Source: an uncultured Anaeroplasmataceae bacterium
Lineage (GTDB): Bacteria; Bacillota_I; Bacilli_A; Acholeplasmatales; Anaeroplasmataceae
Assembly (NCBI GenBank): GCA_934229535.1
Contig: CAKQDS010000012.1
Location: forward strand, 1 to 48,143
Direction of reading: 5' to 3'
Length of the DNA: 48,143 bases
A model generated the notes under the pieces. It was not told the DNA's origin. It did not search any database and saw only the letters and a list, made by a program, of their open reading frames with translations. Both the position numbers and the translations under genes were made by a program. Shown piece by piece: positions 1 to 6,974 of this stretch (position 1 is its first letter; each line of letters begins with the position of its first letter).

Positions 1-72
1 ACCCTTGAGGGTCTGTGTAGCAAGAGGCCCTTATAGGGTAGCCGAAAGACCGCATGTTTTACATGCGGATTG
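1..72 (+). ncRNA. Possible 3' end of a structured RNA closed by a terminator
   Basis: The first 50 bases have nested complementarity and no convincing reading frame. GGTCT (10-14) can pair with AGACC (47-51), enclosing CCCT (28-31) with AGGG (35-38) and GGC (26-28) with GCC (41-43), although the last two compete for base 28. A strong hairpin at 50-68 and a T-rich run follow directly. This is what the 3' end of a plus-strand structured RNA or leader would look like. I do not recognise the family, and the 5' part lies outside the window. Confidence 0.3.
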
Positions 73-80
73 TTATTTTT
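50..80. terminator. Bidirectional intrinsic terminator
   Basis: CCGCATG (50-56), loop TTTTA (57-61), CATGCGG (62-68), then a T-rich tail on the plus strand. Read on the minus strand, the same hairpin contains the TAA stop codon of the methyltransferase gene (59-61), so it probably ends that operon as well, although the minus-strand T run is short. Confidence 0.6.
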
Positions 81-850
81 CTTTTCATTGCGGCTTCATA
101 TACGATAATTGATGTGGCAACCGCAACATTCAAACTATTATTTGAGCCATACATAGGTATAAATACCTTTGTATGCTTTTTATTATACCATTTAAGATTT
201 ATACCAAAGCGTTCGTTGCCCATAACAATGGCAATTTTTCCTTCGTAATCGTATTTTGTATAATCAAGTCCTAAATTAGGTTCTCCTAAATAGATATTAT
301 AATTGTTTTCTAAAAGGAAGCTTTGAGCTTCTTCAAATGAACAAACTGCTGTAGGAATCAAAAGATTACAACCTCTTGAAGATGTTGTAATTTTTGGATT
401 ATGCATTTTGGTTACAGCATCAACTATTATTAAGCCATCAACAGAGGCACTATCAAGTGTTCTTAGAATTGTACCAATATTGCCTGGTATTTCTAAGCCA
501 TCTAAAACGACAATAAAGCTTTTATCACGTAAGTCATCAAGGTTATTTATCTTATATTCAATTATTGCAGCAAGGCCAACCTGATTTTCCTTGCTTTGAA
601 TTGCCTCAAACATATTTTTAGATATTTCATATATGCTTAAAGCTTTATTTTTAGCATCATCAATAGTTTGTTTTGTTTCATCCTTATAGCTTTCATCATT
701 AACATAAAAAAATTCTAAAATATTTAAATTGTATTTTAATGCTAGCTTAATTACGTTTAAATCTGTGGTAGCAACCACATCTTCATCCTTATTTGCTTTA
801 AGTAAGGCTTTTAGTCTTTTATATTCTTCGTTGTTTTTACCAATTTGCAT
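59..850 (-). CDS. SpoU/TrmH-family RNA 2'-O-methyltransferase
   Basis: The 263-residue product has the three SpoU (SPOUT) motifs of S-adenosylmethionine-dependent RNA ribose methylases: PGNIGTILRT at 122-131, GNERFGI at 211-217 and IPMYGSNNSLNVAVA at 231-245. The N-terminal 90 residues resemble the substrate-binding domain of 23S rRNA methyltransferases, but the target nucleotide cannot be read from sequence. An in-frame ATG lies upstream at 895. The start at 850 is preferred because GAGGTG (862-857) sits 6 bases before it, and this leaves 14 bases after the upstream regulator gene, so the two are probably cotranscribed. The stop codon lies inside a terminator hairpin. Confidence 0.85.
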   Translation of the reverse strand: MQIGKNNEEYKRLKALLKANKDEDVVATTDLNVIKLALKYNLNILEFFYVNDESYKDETKQTIDDAKNKALSIYEISKNMFEAIQSKENQVGLAAIIEYKINNLDDLRDKSFIVVLDGLEIPGNIGTILRTLDSASVDGLIIVDAVTKMHNPKITTSSRGCNLLIPTAVCSFEEAQSFLLENNYNIYLGEPNLGLDYTKYDYEGKIAIVMGNERFGINLKWYNKKHTKVFIPMYGSNNSLNVAVATSIIVYEAAMKRKITIRM

Positions 851-864
851 TTTCATCACCTCTT

Positions 865-2172
865 TTATTTTACCAAAAAAAGTTTTGTTAAGCAATCTAA
901 TGCATCAATTAGGTTATTATTTTTTATATTTGAATATCCAAGTAAAACAATGTTATTATTAGTTTTATTAACATCATAATCATTTAAGTATTTTATCTCA
1001 ATATCATTTGGAATGCTTATTATTTTAGGTACACTTAATAAAAAATGAAGATAATTTGTTTTGGAAATTATAGAAAAGTCCTTTTTATCTATAAAATACT
1101 CTTCGATTATTTTTCTTCTAATTTTATATACTCGCTTTAGTTTATTTATATGTGTTTGATAATGTCCTAAGGCAATAAAATTAGCTAAAGTATATTGATC
1201 TATAGCTGGTACACTATTTGAATAGCTATGATACATTTCATCAAATTTTGTTACTAATTTATTAGGCAAAATCATATATGAAATTCGAAGAGAGGGTCCA
1301 ATTGTTCGGGAAAATGAAGAAATAAAAATTACATTAGAGGAATTTTGGGAAAATAAAGGTATTGTTGGTGAATCTCCAATTCTAAATTCAGCATCGAAAT
1401 CATCCTCAATACAAAATTTATTTTCATTGTTAAGCCAGTTTAATATTTCCTTTTTTCTTGACATAGCCATTTTAATTCCTAAAGGAAATTCATTAAATGG
1501 TGTTATATATATGGCATCAACTGTTTCATTTAAAATTGCCCCATTGGCATCGATATTTAGATAGGTTATTTTTTTGTTATTATTTTTTAGAATGGTTGCA
1601 ATTTTGGAAAAACCTGGATTTTCAATTCCAAAATTAAAAGAATTTATCAAAGGAAATAGTAGTTGCATTAGATATTCAATACCTGAGCCAATTACAATTT
1701 GTTCAACAGAGGTATTAATGCCCCTATTTTGGTAAAGATGATTTTTAATAGCTAGTCTAAGCTCGTAAATCCCCTTTGCACTTACATAGTTAAGGAATAA
1801 ATTTTCGTTTAAGACTCTATTATATAATTTTTTCCAAATCATTTTTGGAAATAAATCATCACTTATTTTTTTGGTTGTAAAATCATACTTTATTTCTTTC
1901 TTTATTTTTTTTTCTTCAATTTCGGGCATTTGCTTGTAGGAATTAACAAAATACCCTTTTTTTTCAATTGAATAGATAAATTGACTATCAATTAAATTCA
2001 TATAGGCGTGATAGATAGTATTTATACTAACATTAAGGCTTTGGGCTAAGGATCTTTTGCTTGGAAGCTTTTCATCATTTTTTAGATTACCATTTATTAT
2101 TTCGGCTTTTATATAATCTGTAATTGCTAAATAGGCTGGCTTATTTTTATCCAATTGAAATGTCAAATTCAT
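865..2172 (-). CDS. MocR/PdxR-type regulator with altered PLP site
   Basis: This is a 435-residue MocR-subfamily GntR protein. A winged helix-turn-helix spans about residues 12-76 and a class I aminotransferase-like domain about 100-430. The family normally holds pyridoxal phosphate on a lysine in F-S-K-S/T-x-x-P-S-L-R. Here the stretch is SFSRTIGPSLRISYM (286-300), so residue 289 is Arg (codon CGA). The usual EDDYD appears as EDDFD (256-260), so the tyrosine near the cofactor ring is Phe. The gene is divergent from a B6 uptake and kinase operon, which points to a PdxR-like role. The shared intergenic region holds GTACCA repeats. Covalent PLP binding looks impossible, so it may bind PLP non-covalently or respond to something else. 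Confidence 0.85.
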   Translation of the reverse strand: MNLTFQLDKNKPAYLAITDYIKAEIINGNLKNDEKLPSKRSLAQSLNVSINTIYHAYMNLIDSQFIYSIEKKGYFVNSYKQMPEIEEKKIKKEIKYDFTTKKISDDLFPKMIWKKLYNRVLNENLFLNYVSAKGIYELRLAIKNHLYQNRGINTSVEQIVIGSGIEYLMQLLFPLINSFNFGIENPGFSKIATILKNNNKKITYLNIDANGAILNETVDAIYITPFNEFPLGIKMAMSRKKEILNWLNNENKFCIEDDFDAEFRIGDSPTIPLFSQNSSNVIFISSFSRTIGPSLRISYMILPNKLVTKFDEMYHSYSNSVPAIDQYTLANFIALGHYQTHINKLKRVYKIRRKIIEEYFIDKKDFSIISKTNYLHFLLSVPKIISIPNDIEIKYLNDYDVNKTNNNIVLLGYSNIKNNNLIDALDCLTKLFLVK

Positions 2173-2180
2173 TTTTTACC

Positions 2181-2229
2181 TCTGGTACCATAAATTTTAT
2201 AATAATCTGGCTATTTAAAAAGTACCAGA
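2181..2229. promoter_or_regulatory. Probable MocR operator between divergent genes
   Basis: GTACCA occurs at 2185-2190 and 2222-2227 as a direct repeat, and TCTGGTAC (2181-2188) with GTACCAGA (2222-2229) forms an 8-base inverted pair. The first copy lies within the palindrome TGGTACCA. MocR regulators such as GabR bind spaced direct repeats (ATACCA in GabR). The location between the regulator and the B6 genes fits repression or activation of both. The TATTAT/TATAAA-like stretch just downstream (2232-2240) may be the -10 region for the rightward operon. Confidence 0.6.
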
Positions 2230-2274
2230 TTTATTATAAACTATTATCATATTAAAAACAAGGAAAGTGTTAAT

Positions 2275-3063
2275 ATGAAGGATAAAAGAGTATATAAAAT
2301 AGTTATAACAGCGATATTTATCGCATTGTGCTTTGTTGGAACAATGATTCAAATACCATTGCCATCTGGAGGTATGATTCATTTAGGTAATTTCTTTTGT
2401 ATATTAGCTGCTCTATTATGTGGTGGTCTAATAGGAGGAATTGCTGGTGGCGTAGGTTGTGGATTATATGATTTAATAATTTATAGTAGTGTAAGAGGCT
2501 TTTTTACCTATTTAGTATTGAAATTTATTATGGGCTTTTTTGTTGGCTTTTTATTTAGACTTATTGTTAATAAGGATAAGAAGATTAAATATAATGCGGC
2601 ATTATATATTATAGCTGCCATTATTATTATTTTTACTAGCTTAACAATTATTGGCTTTAATTCAAACAAAATTAATCTAAGTAGTTCAATTAAAAATAAA
2701 GAAATGTATATTGCAATTGTTTGCACTGTTGGTTATTTATTTAGTGCAGCTTTAATAGCTTTAGCTATTTTCTCAGCTAAGCTAAAAAAACAACAAAAAT
2801 GTGTTTTGTTTGTTTGTAGCTTATCGGTATTAATTAATATTTTCTTAGAGTTTGTTTCTAAGGTAATTTTAGGCTTGGCTATTGATAGACTAAATATTGA
2901 TGGAGCATTACTAAGAGGCTTTTCATCACTTCCTGCTTGTATTTTAACAGGAACAATTACGGTTGCATTTATTAGCATTATTTATCCTAGATTATATAAT
3001 GCAACTAAAAGCATTAATTATCTAAATGACATTGATGAGGAGAAGCTTAATAATGAAGAATAA
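2275..3063 (+). CDS. ECF transporter substrate-binding (S) subunit, probably vitamin B6
   Basis: A 262-residue polytopic membrane protein with the S-component pattern of energy-coupling factor vitamin transporters: an N-terminal helix, then a Gly-rich segment with IHLGNF near 35-40 and GLIGGIAGGVGCGLYDL near 51-67, and further hydrophobic helices to about residue 240. S components bind the vitamin and dock onto a shared EcfA/EcfA'/EcfT module, which is not in this window. Vitamin B6 (PdxU-like) is inferred from the pyridoxal kinase two genes downstream and the divergent MocR regulator. AAGGAAAG lies 9 bases before the ATG. The middle of the protein (about 100-165) is longer and less conserved than in minimal S components. 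Confidence 0.8.
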   Translation: MKDKRVYKIVITAIFIALCFVGTMIQIPLPSGGMIHLGNFFCILAALLCGGLIGGIAGGVGCGLYDLIIYSSVRGFFTYLVLKFIMGFFVGFLFRLIVNKDKKIKYNAALYIIAAIIIIFTSLTIIGFNSNKINLSSSIKNKEMYIAIVCTVGYLFSAALIALAIFSAKLKKQQKCVLFVCSLSVLINIFLEFVSKVILGLAIDRLNIDGALLRGFSSLPACILTGTITVAFISIIYPRLYNATKSINYLNDIDEEKLNNEE

Positions 3064-3262
3064 ATATATCCATTTAATTTTTGCAGGAATTTTTACAATA
3101 TTGGTTGTAATAGGTATGATTTTTATTAATTTAAAGAAATATGTTGTTATAAATAACAGCTACATAAAAATATTAATAAATGACTCACTTGGTATTGCCT
3201 TGGCCTTAATGGATGGCTATGCATTATACAATTTTGCAAAAGAAAATAAAAAAGATGAATGA
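3053..3262 (+). CDS. Small two-helix membrane protein in the B6 operon
   Basis: A 69-residue protein with two hydrophobic segments (about 5-26 and 40-62) separated by a short polar loop, and a Lys-rich C terminus. I recognise no family. The ATG at 3053 is chosen because GAGGAGAAG precedes it by 7 bases; an ATG at 3026 lies deeper inside the upstream gene without such a site. It overlaps the S-subunit gene by 11 bases and the kinase gene by 8 bases, so it is embedded in the operon and probably translationally coupled. An accessory role in B6 uptake is only inference from position. Confidence 0.65.
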   Translation: MKNKYIHLIFAGIFTILVVIGMIFINLKKYVVINNSYIKILINDSLGIALALMDGYALYNFAKENKKDE

Positions 3263-3947
3263 TGTTATATTAATTGAGGATTTGACATGCTATGGTGGAT
3301 GCTCAGCTTTAATTGATATTCCTATTTTAACTGAGTATGGCATAAGCTTTAGCTTTATACCTTCACTTATTTTGTCAAAGCATACGGGAAATAAGAAACC
3401 TGTTATAATTGATTTCAAAAATTCATTTGAAAAAATATATTTAGATATTTTACCTATTGCTAAGGCATTGTTTATAGGATATATGCCAAATAATATTGAT
3501 TTTACTATTTTTAATGATTTTGTAGGAGATATATATTATGATCCTGCTATGGCTGATAATGGTAGGTTTTATAGTGGCTTTAATGATGATTTTATAAATG
3601 AAATAAAGCCATTAATAAAAAGAACTAAAGTAATAACTCCTAATTTGACTGAGGCAAGGCTTATTACAAAAAAAGAAAATATCGATGATATTTTCAAGGA
3701 GTTTAAAAAGTTAGGTGCGAATATAGTTGTAATAACGGGAATAGAAGAAAATGATATGATTGGTGTTATTTGTGAATATAACAATATTAGATTTAGCTAT
3801 TTTCATGAAAAGATAGTAGGACAATTTTATGGAACTGGTGATATGTTTAAAAGCGTATTGTTTTCTTTGTTATATCAAAATGAAGAACTAGAAGAGGCAA
3901 TAAAAAAGGCTTCTGGTTATGTTTTAAATAAAATTAAGAAGATTTAA
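3255..3947 (+). CDS. pdxK: Pyridoxal/pyridoxamine kinase
   Basis: A ribokinase-fold B6 kinase of 230 residues, somewhat shorter than the 270-290 typical of PdxK/PdxY. Family marks are the N-terminal EDLTCYGGCSALIDIPIL pattern (8-25), YDPAMADNGRFY (95-106), TPNLTEA (128-134) and GTGD (193-196), whose Asp is the catalytic base. It phosphorylates pyridoxal, pyridoxine or pyridoxamine imported by the upstream S component. The start at 3255 matches the usual N terminus; a start at 3213 would add 14 residues from within the preceding gene. The upstream site is weak, consistent with coupling. Its stop overlaps the convergent yidD stop. Confidence 0.85.
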   Translation: MNDVILIEDLTCYGGCSALIDIPILTEYGISFSFIPSLILSKHTGNKKPVIIDFKNSFEKIYLDILPIAKALFIGYMPNNIDFTIFNDFVGDIYYDPAMADNGRFYSGFNDDFINEIKPLIKRTKVITPNLTEARLITKKENIDDIFKEFKKLGANIVVITGIEENDMIGVICEYNNIRFSYFHEKIVGQFYGTGDMFKSVLFSLLYQNEELEEAIKKASGYVLNKIKKI

Positions 3948-4177
3948 TTGTTCTTTTTTTCTTTTTTCTCGGGAACTGGATCATAAGCACATTTGTGAAA
4001 AGGCGTGCATTTTAAAATTCTTTTAGCTGTTAAAAATGATGCATAGGCAAAGTTGAATCTTTCATAACAAATTTTTGCATATTCACTACAGGTTGGAATA
4101 AAGCGACACTTACCTGGCTTTCTTGGGGAAATTCCTTTTTGATAAAAATCAATACATTTAATCATTAGTTTTCTCAT
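3944..4177 (-). CDS. yidD: YidD membrane insertion efficiency factor
   Basis: A 77-residue YidD protein with the conserved pattern of a short helix, YQKGISPRKPGKCRFIPTCS (12-31), the second Cys region CTPFHKC (57-63) and YDPVP near the end. YidD aids insertion of membrane proteins by YidC at the inner face of the membrane. AAAGGTGAT lies 3 bases before the ATG at 4177; longer in-frame starts lack a site. It stands alone, without the rnpA-yidC neighbours common elsewhere, and its stop codon overlaps that of the convergent kinase gene by 3 bases. Confidence 0.9.
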   Translation of the reverse strand: MRKLMIKCIDFYQKGISPRKPGKCRFIPTCSEYAKICYERFNFAYASFLTAKRILKCTPFHKCAYDPVPEKKEKKNN

Positions 4178-4232
4178 AAAATCACCTTTCATATATTTTA
4201 CTTTATTTATTGCTTTTAAGCAATTCTTTAAT

Positions 4233-4261
4233 TTGACATAGTGAGCTTTTTTCTTTATAAT
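4233..4261 (+). promoter_or_regulatory. Consensus sigma-A promoter for nfo
   Basis: TTGACA (4233-4238), 17-base spacer, TATAAT (4256-4261), 22 bases before the nfo start codon. Both boxes are perfect, which suggests strong constitutive transcription. Confidence 0.85.
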
Positions 4262-4282
4262 AATAGCAAATGAGGTGTTAAA

Positions 4283-5116
4283 ATGTTTAAAATAGGCTGT
4301 CATTTGTCCTTTTCATTAGGATATTTAGGAGCTGCTAAAGAGATAGTTAGTCTTGGTGGAAATACATTTCAGTATTTTTCGCGTAATCCTCAGGGTGGTA
4401 AAGCCAAGCCCTTCGATATTAATGATGTTAATAATTTTTTAGAATATGCTAATGAGCATAATATTAATCAAATATTATGTCATGCACCATATACACTAAA
4501 TTGTGCTTCAGCAAAGCCTGAAACAAGAGAATTTGCAATTATGGTTTTGAAGGATGATTTATATAGATTGGAGCATCTTCCAAACGCATTATATAATATA
4601 CATCCTGGTAGCTTCACAACATTAAGCTTAGATGAAGGAATTGATTATATTGTTTATGCCCTTAATAAGGTGATAAGGCCAGAACAAAAAACTATGATTT
4701 TATTAGAAACTATGGCTGGCAAAGGAAGCGAAATTGGAAGAAGCTTTGAAGAAATTGCGACAATAATTAGTAGAATTGAGCATAACGAAAAAATAGGCGT
4801 ATGTTTAGATACCTGTCATGTATATTCTGCTGGCTATGATATAGTAAATCATTTAGATGATGTGCTAAATGAGTTCGATAAAATAATAGGATTGGATAGA
4901 TTAAAGGCAATTCATTTAAATGATTCAAAAATGCCATTCGCTTCATTTAAGGATCGTCATGAAAAGATAGGTGAGGGTACAATAGGAAGTAAGGCTCTTA
5001 TTGAAATTATTAACCACCCTAAGCTTAGAGAGCTTCCTTTCTTTTTAGAAACTCCCAATGATTTAGATGGATATAAAAAAGAAATTGAATTTTTAAAGAA
5101 TAATTATAAAAATTAG
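4283..5116 (+). CDS. nfo: Endonuclease IV (AP endonuclease)
   Basis: A 277-residue TIM-barrel endonuclease IV that cuts 5' to abasic sites in base excision repair using three metal ions. Visible family segments are GCHLSFSLG near the N terminus, QYFSRNPQG, CHAPYTLN (metal His), ETMAGKGSEIG, CLDTCHVYSAGYD, IHLNDSK and the His-containing DRHEKIGEGTIG, ending with LETPND. Length and motif order are normal for Nfo. GAGGTG precedes the ATG by 5 bases and a consensus promoter lies just upstream. A terminator follows, so it is probably a single-gene unit. Confidence 0.95.
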   Translation: MFKIGCHLSFSLGYLGAAKEIVSLGGNTFQYFSRNPQGGKAKPFDINDVNNFLEYANEHNINQILCHAPYTLNCASAKPETREFAIMVLKDDLYRLEHLPNALYNIHPGSFTTLSLDEGIDYIVYALNKVIRPEQKTMILLETMAGKGSEIGRSFEEIATIISRIEHNEKIGVCLDTCHVYSAGYDIVNHLDDVLNEFDKIIGLDRLKAIHLNDSKMPFASFKDRHEKIGEGTIGSKALIEIINHPKLRELPFFLETPNDLDGYKKEIEFLKNNYKN

Positions 5117-5119
5117 GTA

Positions 5120-5153
5120 AAATCAGCGCAAAATATGTGCTGATTTCTTTCTT
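5120..5153 (+). terminator. Intrinsic terminator after nfo
   Basis: AAATCAGC (5120-5127) pairs with GCTGATTT (5139-5146), with two more pairs below the loop including one G-T, followed by TTTCTTTCTTT-type T-rich sequence. Confidence 0.7.
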
Positions 5154-5210
5154 TGAATCGAAAAATAAGATATAATATAGCTTAAGTAACTAGTGATTAG
5201 AGGTGAGGTT

Positions 5211-6974
5211 ATGTTTGGCTTTATAAAGCAGCTTTGGTGGTTTATAAAAAAGAATTGGTATATGTATGTTTTAATTGTTTTAGTTGGACTATTGCAAATA
5301 GCTGTGAATCTATTACCAGCTCAAATTATTGCTGATATATGTAAGGCAATTGAAAACAAAGAATTAACTAAAAGCTATTTGATTTATAATATTGTAATTT
5401 CTTATTCAGTGATAATTGTTTTAATATATATAATTGCTTCTACAAAAAGGGTTTTACAAAATAGATTAAAGGTGCGCTTATATTATGCTCTTCAGGTTCG
5501 CTATATGGAGAATATATTAATTCAAGATGCGGCTTTTTTTGAGGAGTTTCAATCAGGAGATCTACTTACAAGAGCTTTAGGAGATGTAAAAAGTGTAAAT
5601 TTTAGTGGTGGTAATAGATTGCTTAATATCTTTTTGGAATCAACGACTGTTATTGCAAGTATTGTAGTTATGATTTTGATTAATCCTAAGCTAACACTTT
5701 TTAGCGTTCTTCCTTTACCAATTATTTTTATTATGAATATGCTATTAAGAAGTGTTGTTAAAAAGAATTGGCGTTTGGTAAGAGAGGAATCGTCACTTAT
5801 GGGTAATGTTGTTTTGGAAAGCATTACTAATGTTAGAACGATTAGAGCTTATTCTAAGGAAGAAGAAAATTATCAAAAGAATTTAATATATTCTAATCGT
5901 GTTTATCAAATCGAAAAGAAAAATTTAAAAATTAATGTTATTTTTCAACCTCTATTTCAAAGTATAGTCGCAGTTTCAACGCTTATTGCTTATGGGCTTG
6001 GCAGTAAAATGATCTTAAATGGTGAGCTAGATATATCAAGCCTTGTTAAGTTTGTATTGTATTTAAATATGTGCTCTCAGCCTTTGACAACAATTGGTAA
6101 TATGATTATGAATTTCCATCAAAGTCTAATATCATTGGATAGATTGAATGATGTTTTCTTTGCTAAACCAAAGGTTGTTGATAAGGTAGGAGCTTTGGAT
6201 GTTGATGATATATCTAAAATCGAATATAGAAACTTCTCATTTAGATATGATGGGGATAATAACGATACATTAAAAAATATTAACCTTGTAATTAAAGAAG
6301 GACAAACAATTGGTATTGTAGGTCATACTGGTAGTGGTAAATCAACATTGATAAGACAACTTGTAAGGCAGCTTCCAATTAAAGAGAACACCCTTTTTAT
6401 TAATGACTTACCAATCGAGGATTTTAAAAAGGAAGAAATAAGAAGAAATATTTCTTATGTTCCTCAGGAACATATTATGTTTAGTAGAAGTGTATATAAA
6501 AATGTACTTATAGGATCCACTAAGGAGGTTAGCGAGGAAGATGTGGATAAAGCAATTATTCAGGCTGACTTTATGAAGGATATTCCTTATCTTCCTGAAG
6601 GCTTAGATACAATTGTTGGTGAATATGGCGTTACCTTATCTGGTGGTCAAAAGCAGAGATTAGCAATTGCTAGAGCCTTTTTAAAGGATTCTAAGGTATT
6701 GATATTAGATGATTCATTGAGTGCTGTTGATGGTACTACAGAGGCGAATATTTTAAAAAGCTTAAAGCTTAATCGAAAGGGAAAAACTAACATTATTGTA
6801 GCTCATAGATTATCAGCTGTTATGGATGCTGATTTTATAATTGTTTTAGATAATGGAACAATTGTTGAAAGTGGCAATCATATGGAGCTTATCAAAAAGA
6901 AGGGCTGGTATTATGAGCAGTTTATTTCTCAGCAAATGGATAATAAGGAGGTAGACTATGAGCAAAAAGCATAA
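5211..6974 (+). CDS. ABC exporter half-transporter, degenerate-site subunit
   Basis: A 587-residue type I ABC exporter: six membrane helices to about residue 300, then a nucleotide-binding domain. The NBD has Walker A GHTGSGKST (371-379), canonical signature LSGGQKQR (from 476) and Walker B ending in Asp500, but the next residue, normally catalytic Glu, is Asp501. The H-loop reads VAHRLS. That combination marks the subunit carrying the degenerate Walker site in heterodimeric exporters (BmrC/LmrC type). The ATG at 5211 follows GAGGTGAGG; a GTG 18 bases upstream is less likely. The partner gene overlaps its end. Substrate is unknown; drugs or lipids are usual for the family. Confidence 0.9.
   Translation: MFGFIKQLWWFIKKNWYMYVLIVLVGLLQIAVNLLPAQIIADICKAIENKELTKSYLIYNIVISYSVIIVLIYIIASTKRVLQNRLKVRLYYALQVRYMENILIQDAAFFEEFQSGDLLTRALGDVKSVNFSGGNRLLNIFLESTTVIASIVVMILINPKLTLFSVLPLPIIFIMNMLLRSVVKKNWRLVREESSLMGNVVLESITNVRTIRAYSKEEENYQKNLIYSNRVYQIEKKNLKINVIFQPLFQSIVAVSTLIAYGLGSKMILNGELDISSLVKFVLYLNMCSQPLTTIGNMIMNFHQSLISLDRLNDVFFAKPKVVDKVGALDVDDISKIEYRNFSFRYDGDNNDTLKNINLVIKEGQTIGIVGHTGSGKSTLIRQLVRQLPIKENTLFINDLPIEDFKKEEIRRNISYVPQEHIMFSRSVYKNVLIGSTKEVSEEDVDKAIIQADFMKDIPYLPEGLDTIVGEYGVTLSGGQKQRLAIARAFLKDSKVLILDDSLSAVDGTTEANILKSLKLNRKGKTNIIVAHRLSAVMDADFIIVLDNGTIVESGNHMELIKKKGWYYEQFISQQMDNKEVDYEQKA

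Noticed and set aside
54..248. 64-codon plus-strand frame at the left edge
   Set aside because: It runs antisense to the well-supported methyltransferase gene and starts inside a terminator hairpin.
5193..5210. GTG at 5193 as the start of the first exporter subunit
   Set aside because: The ribosome site GAGGTGAGG would then lie inside the coding region, and the ATG at 5211 is better placed.
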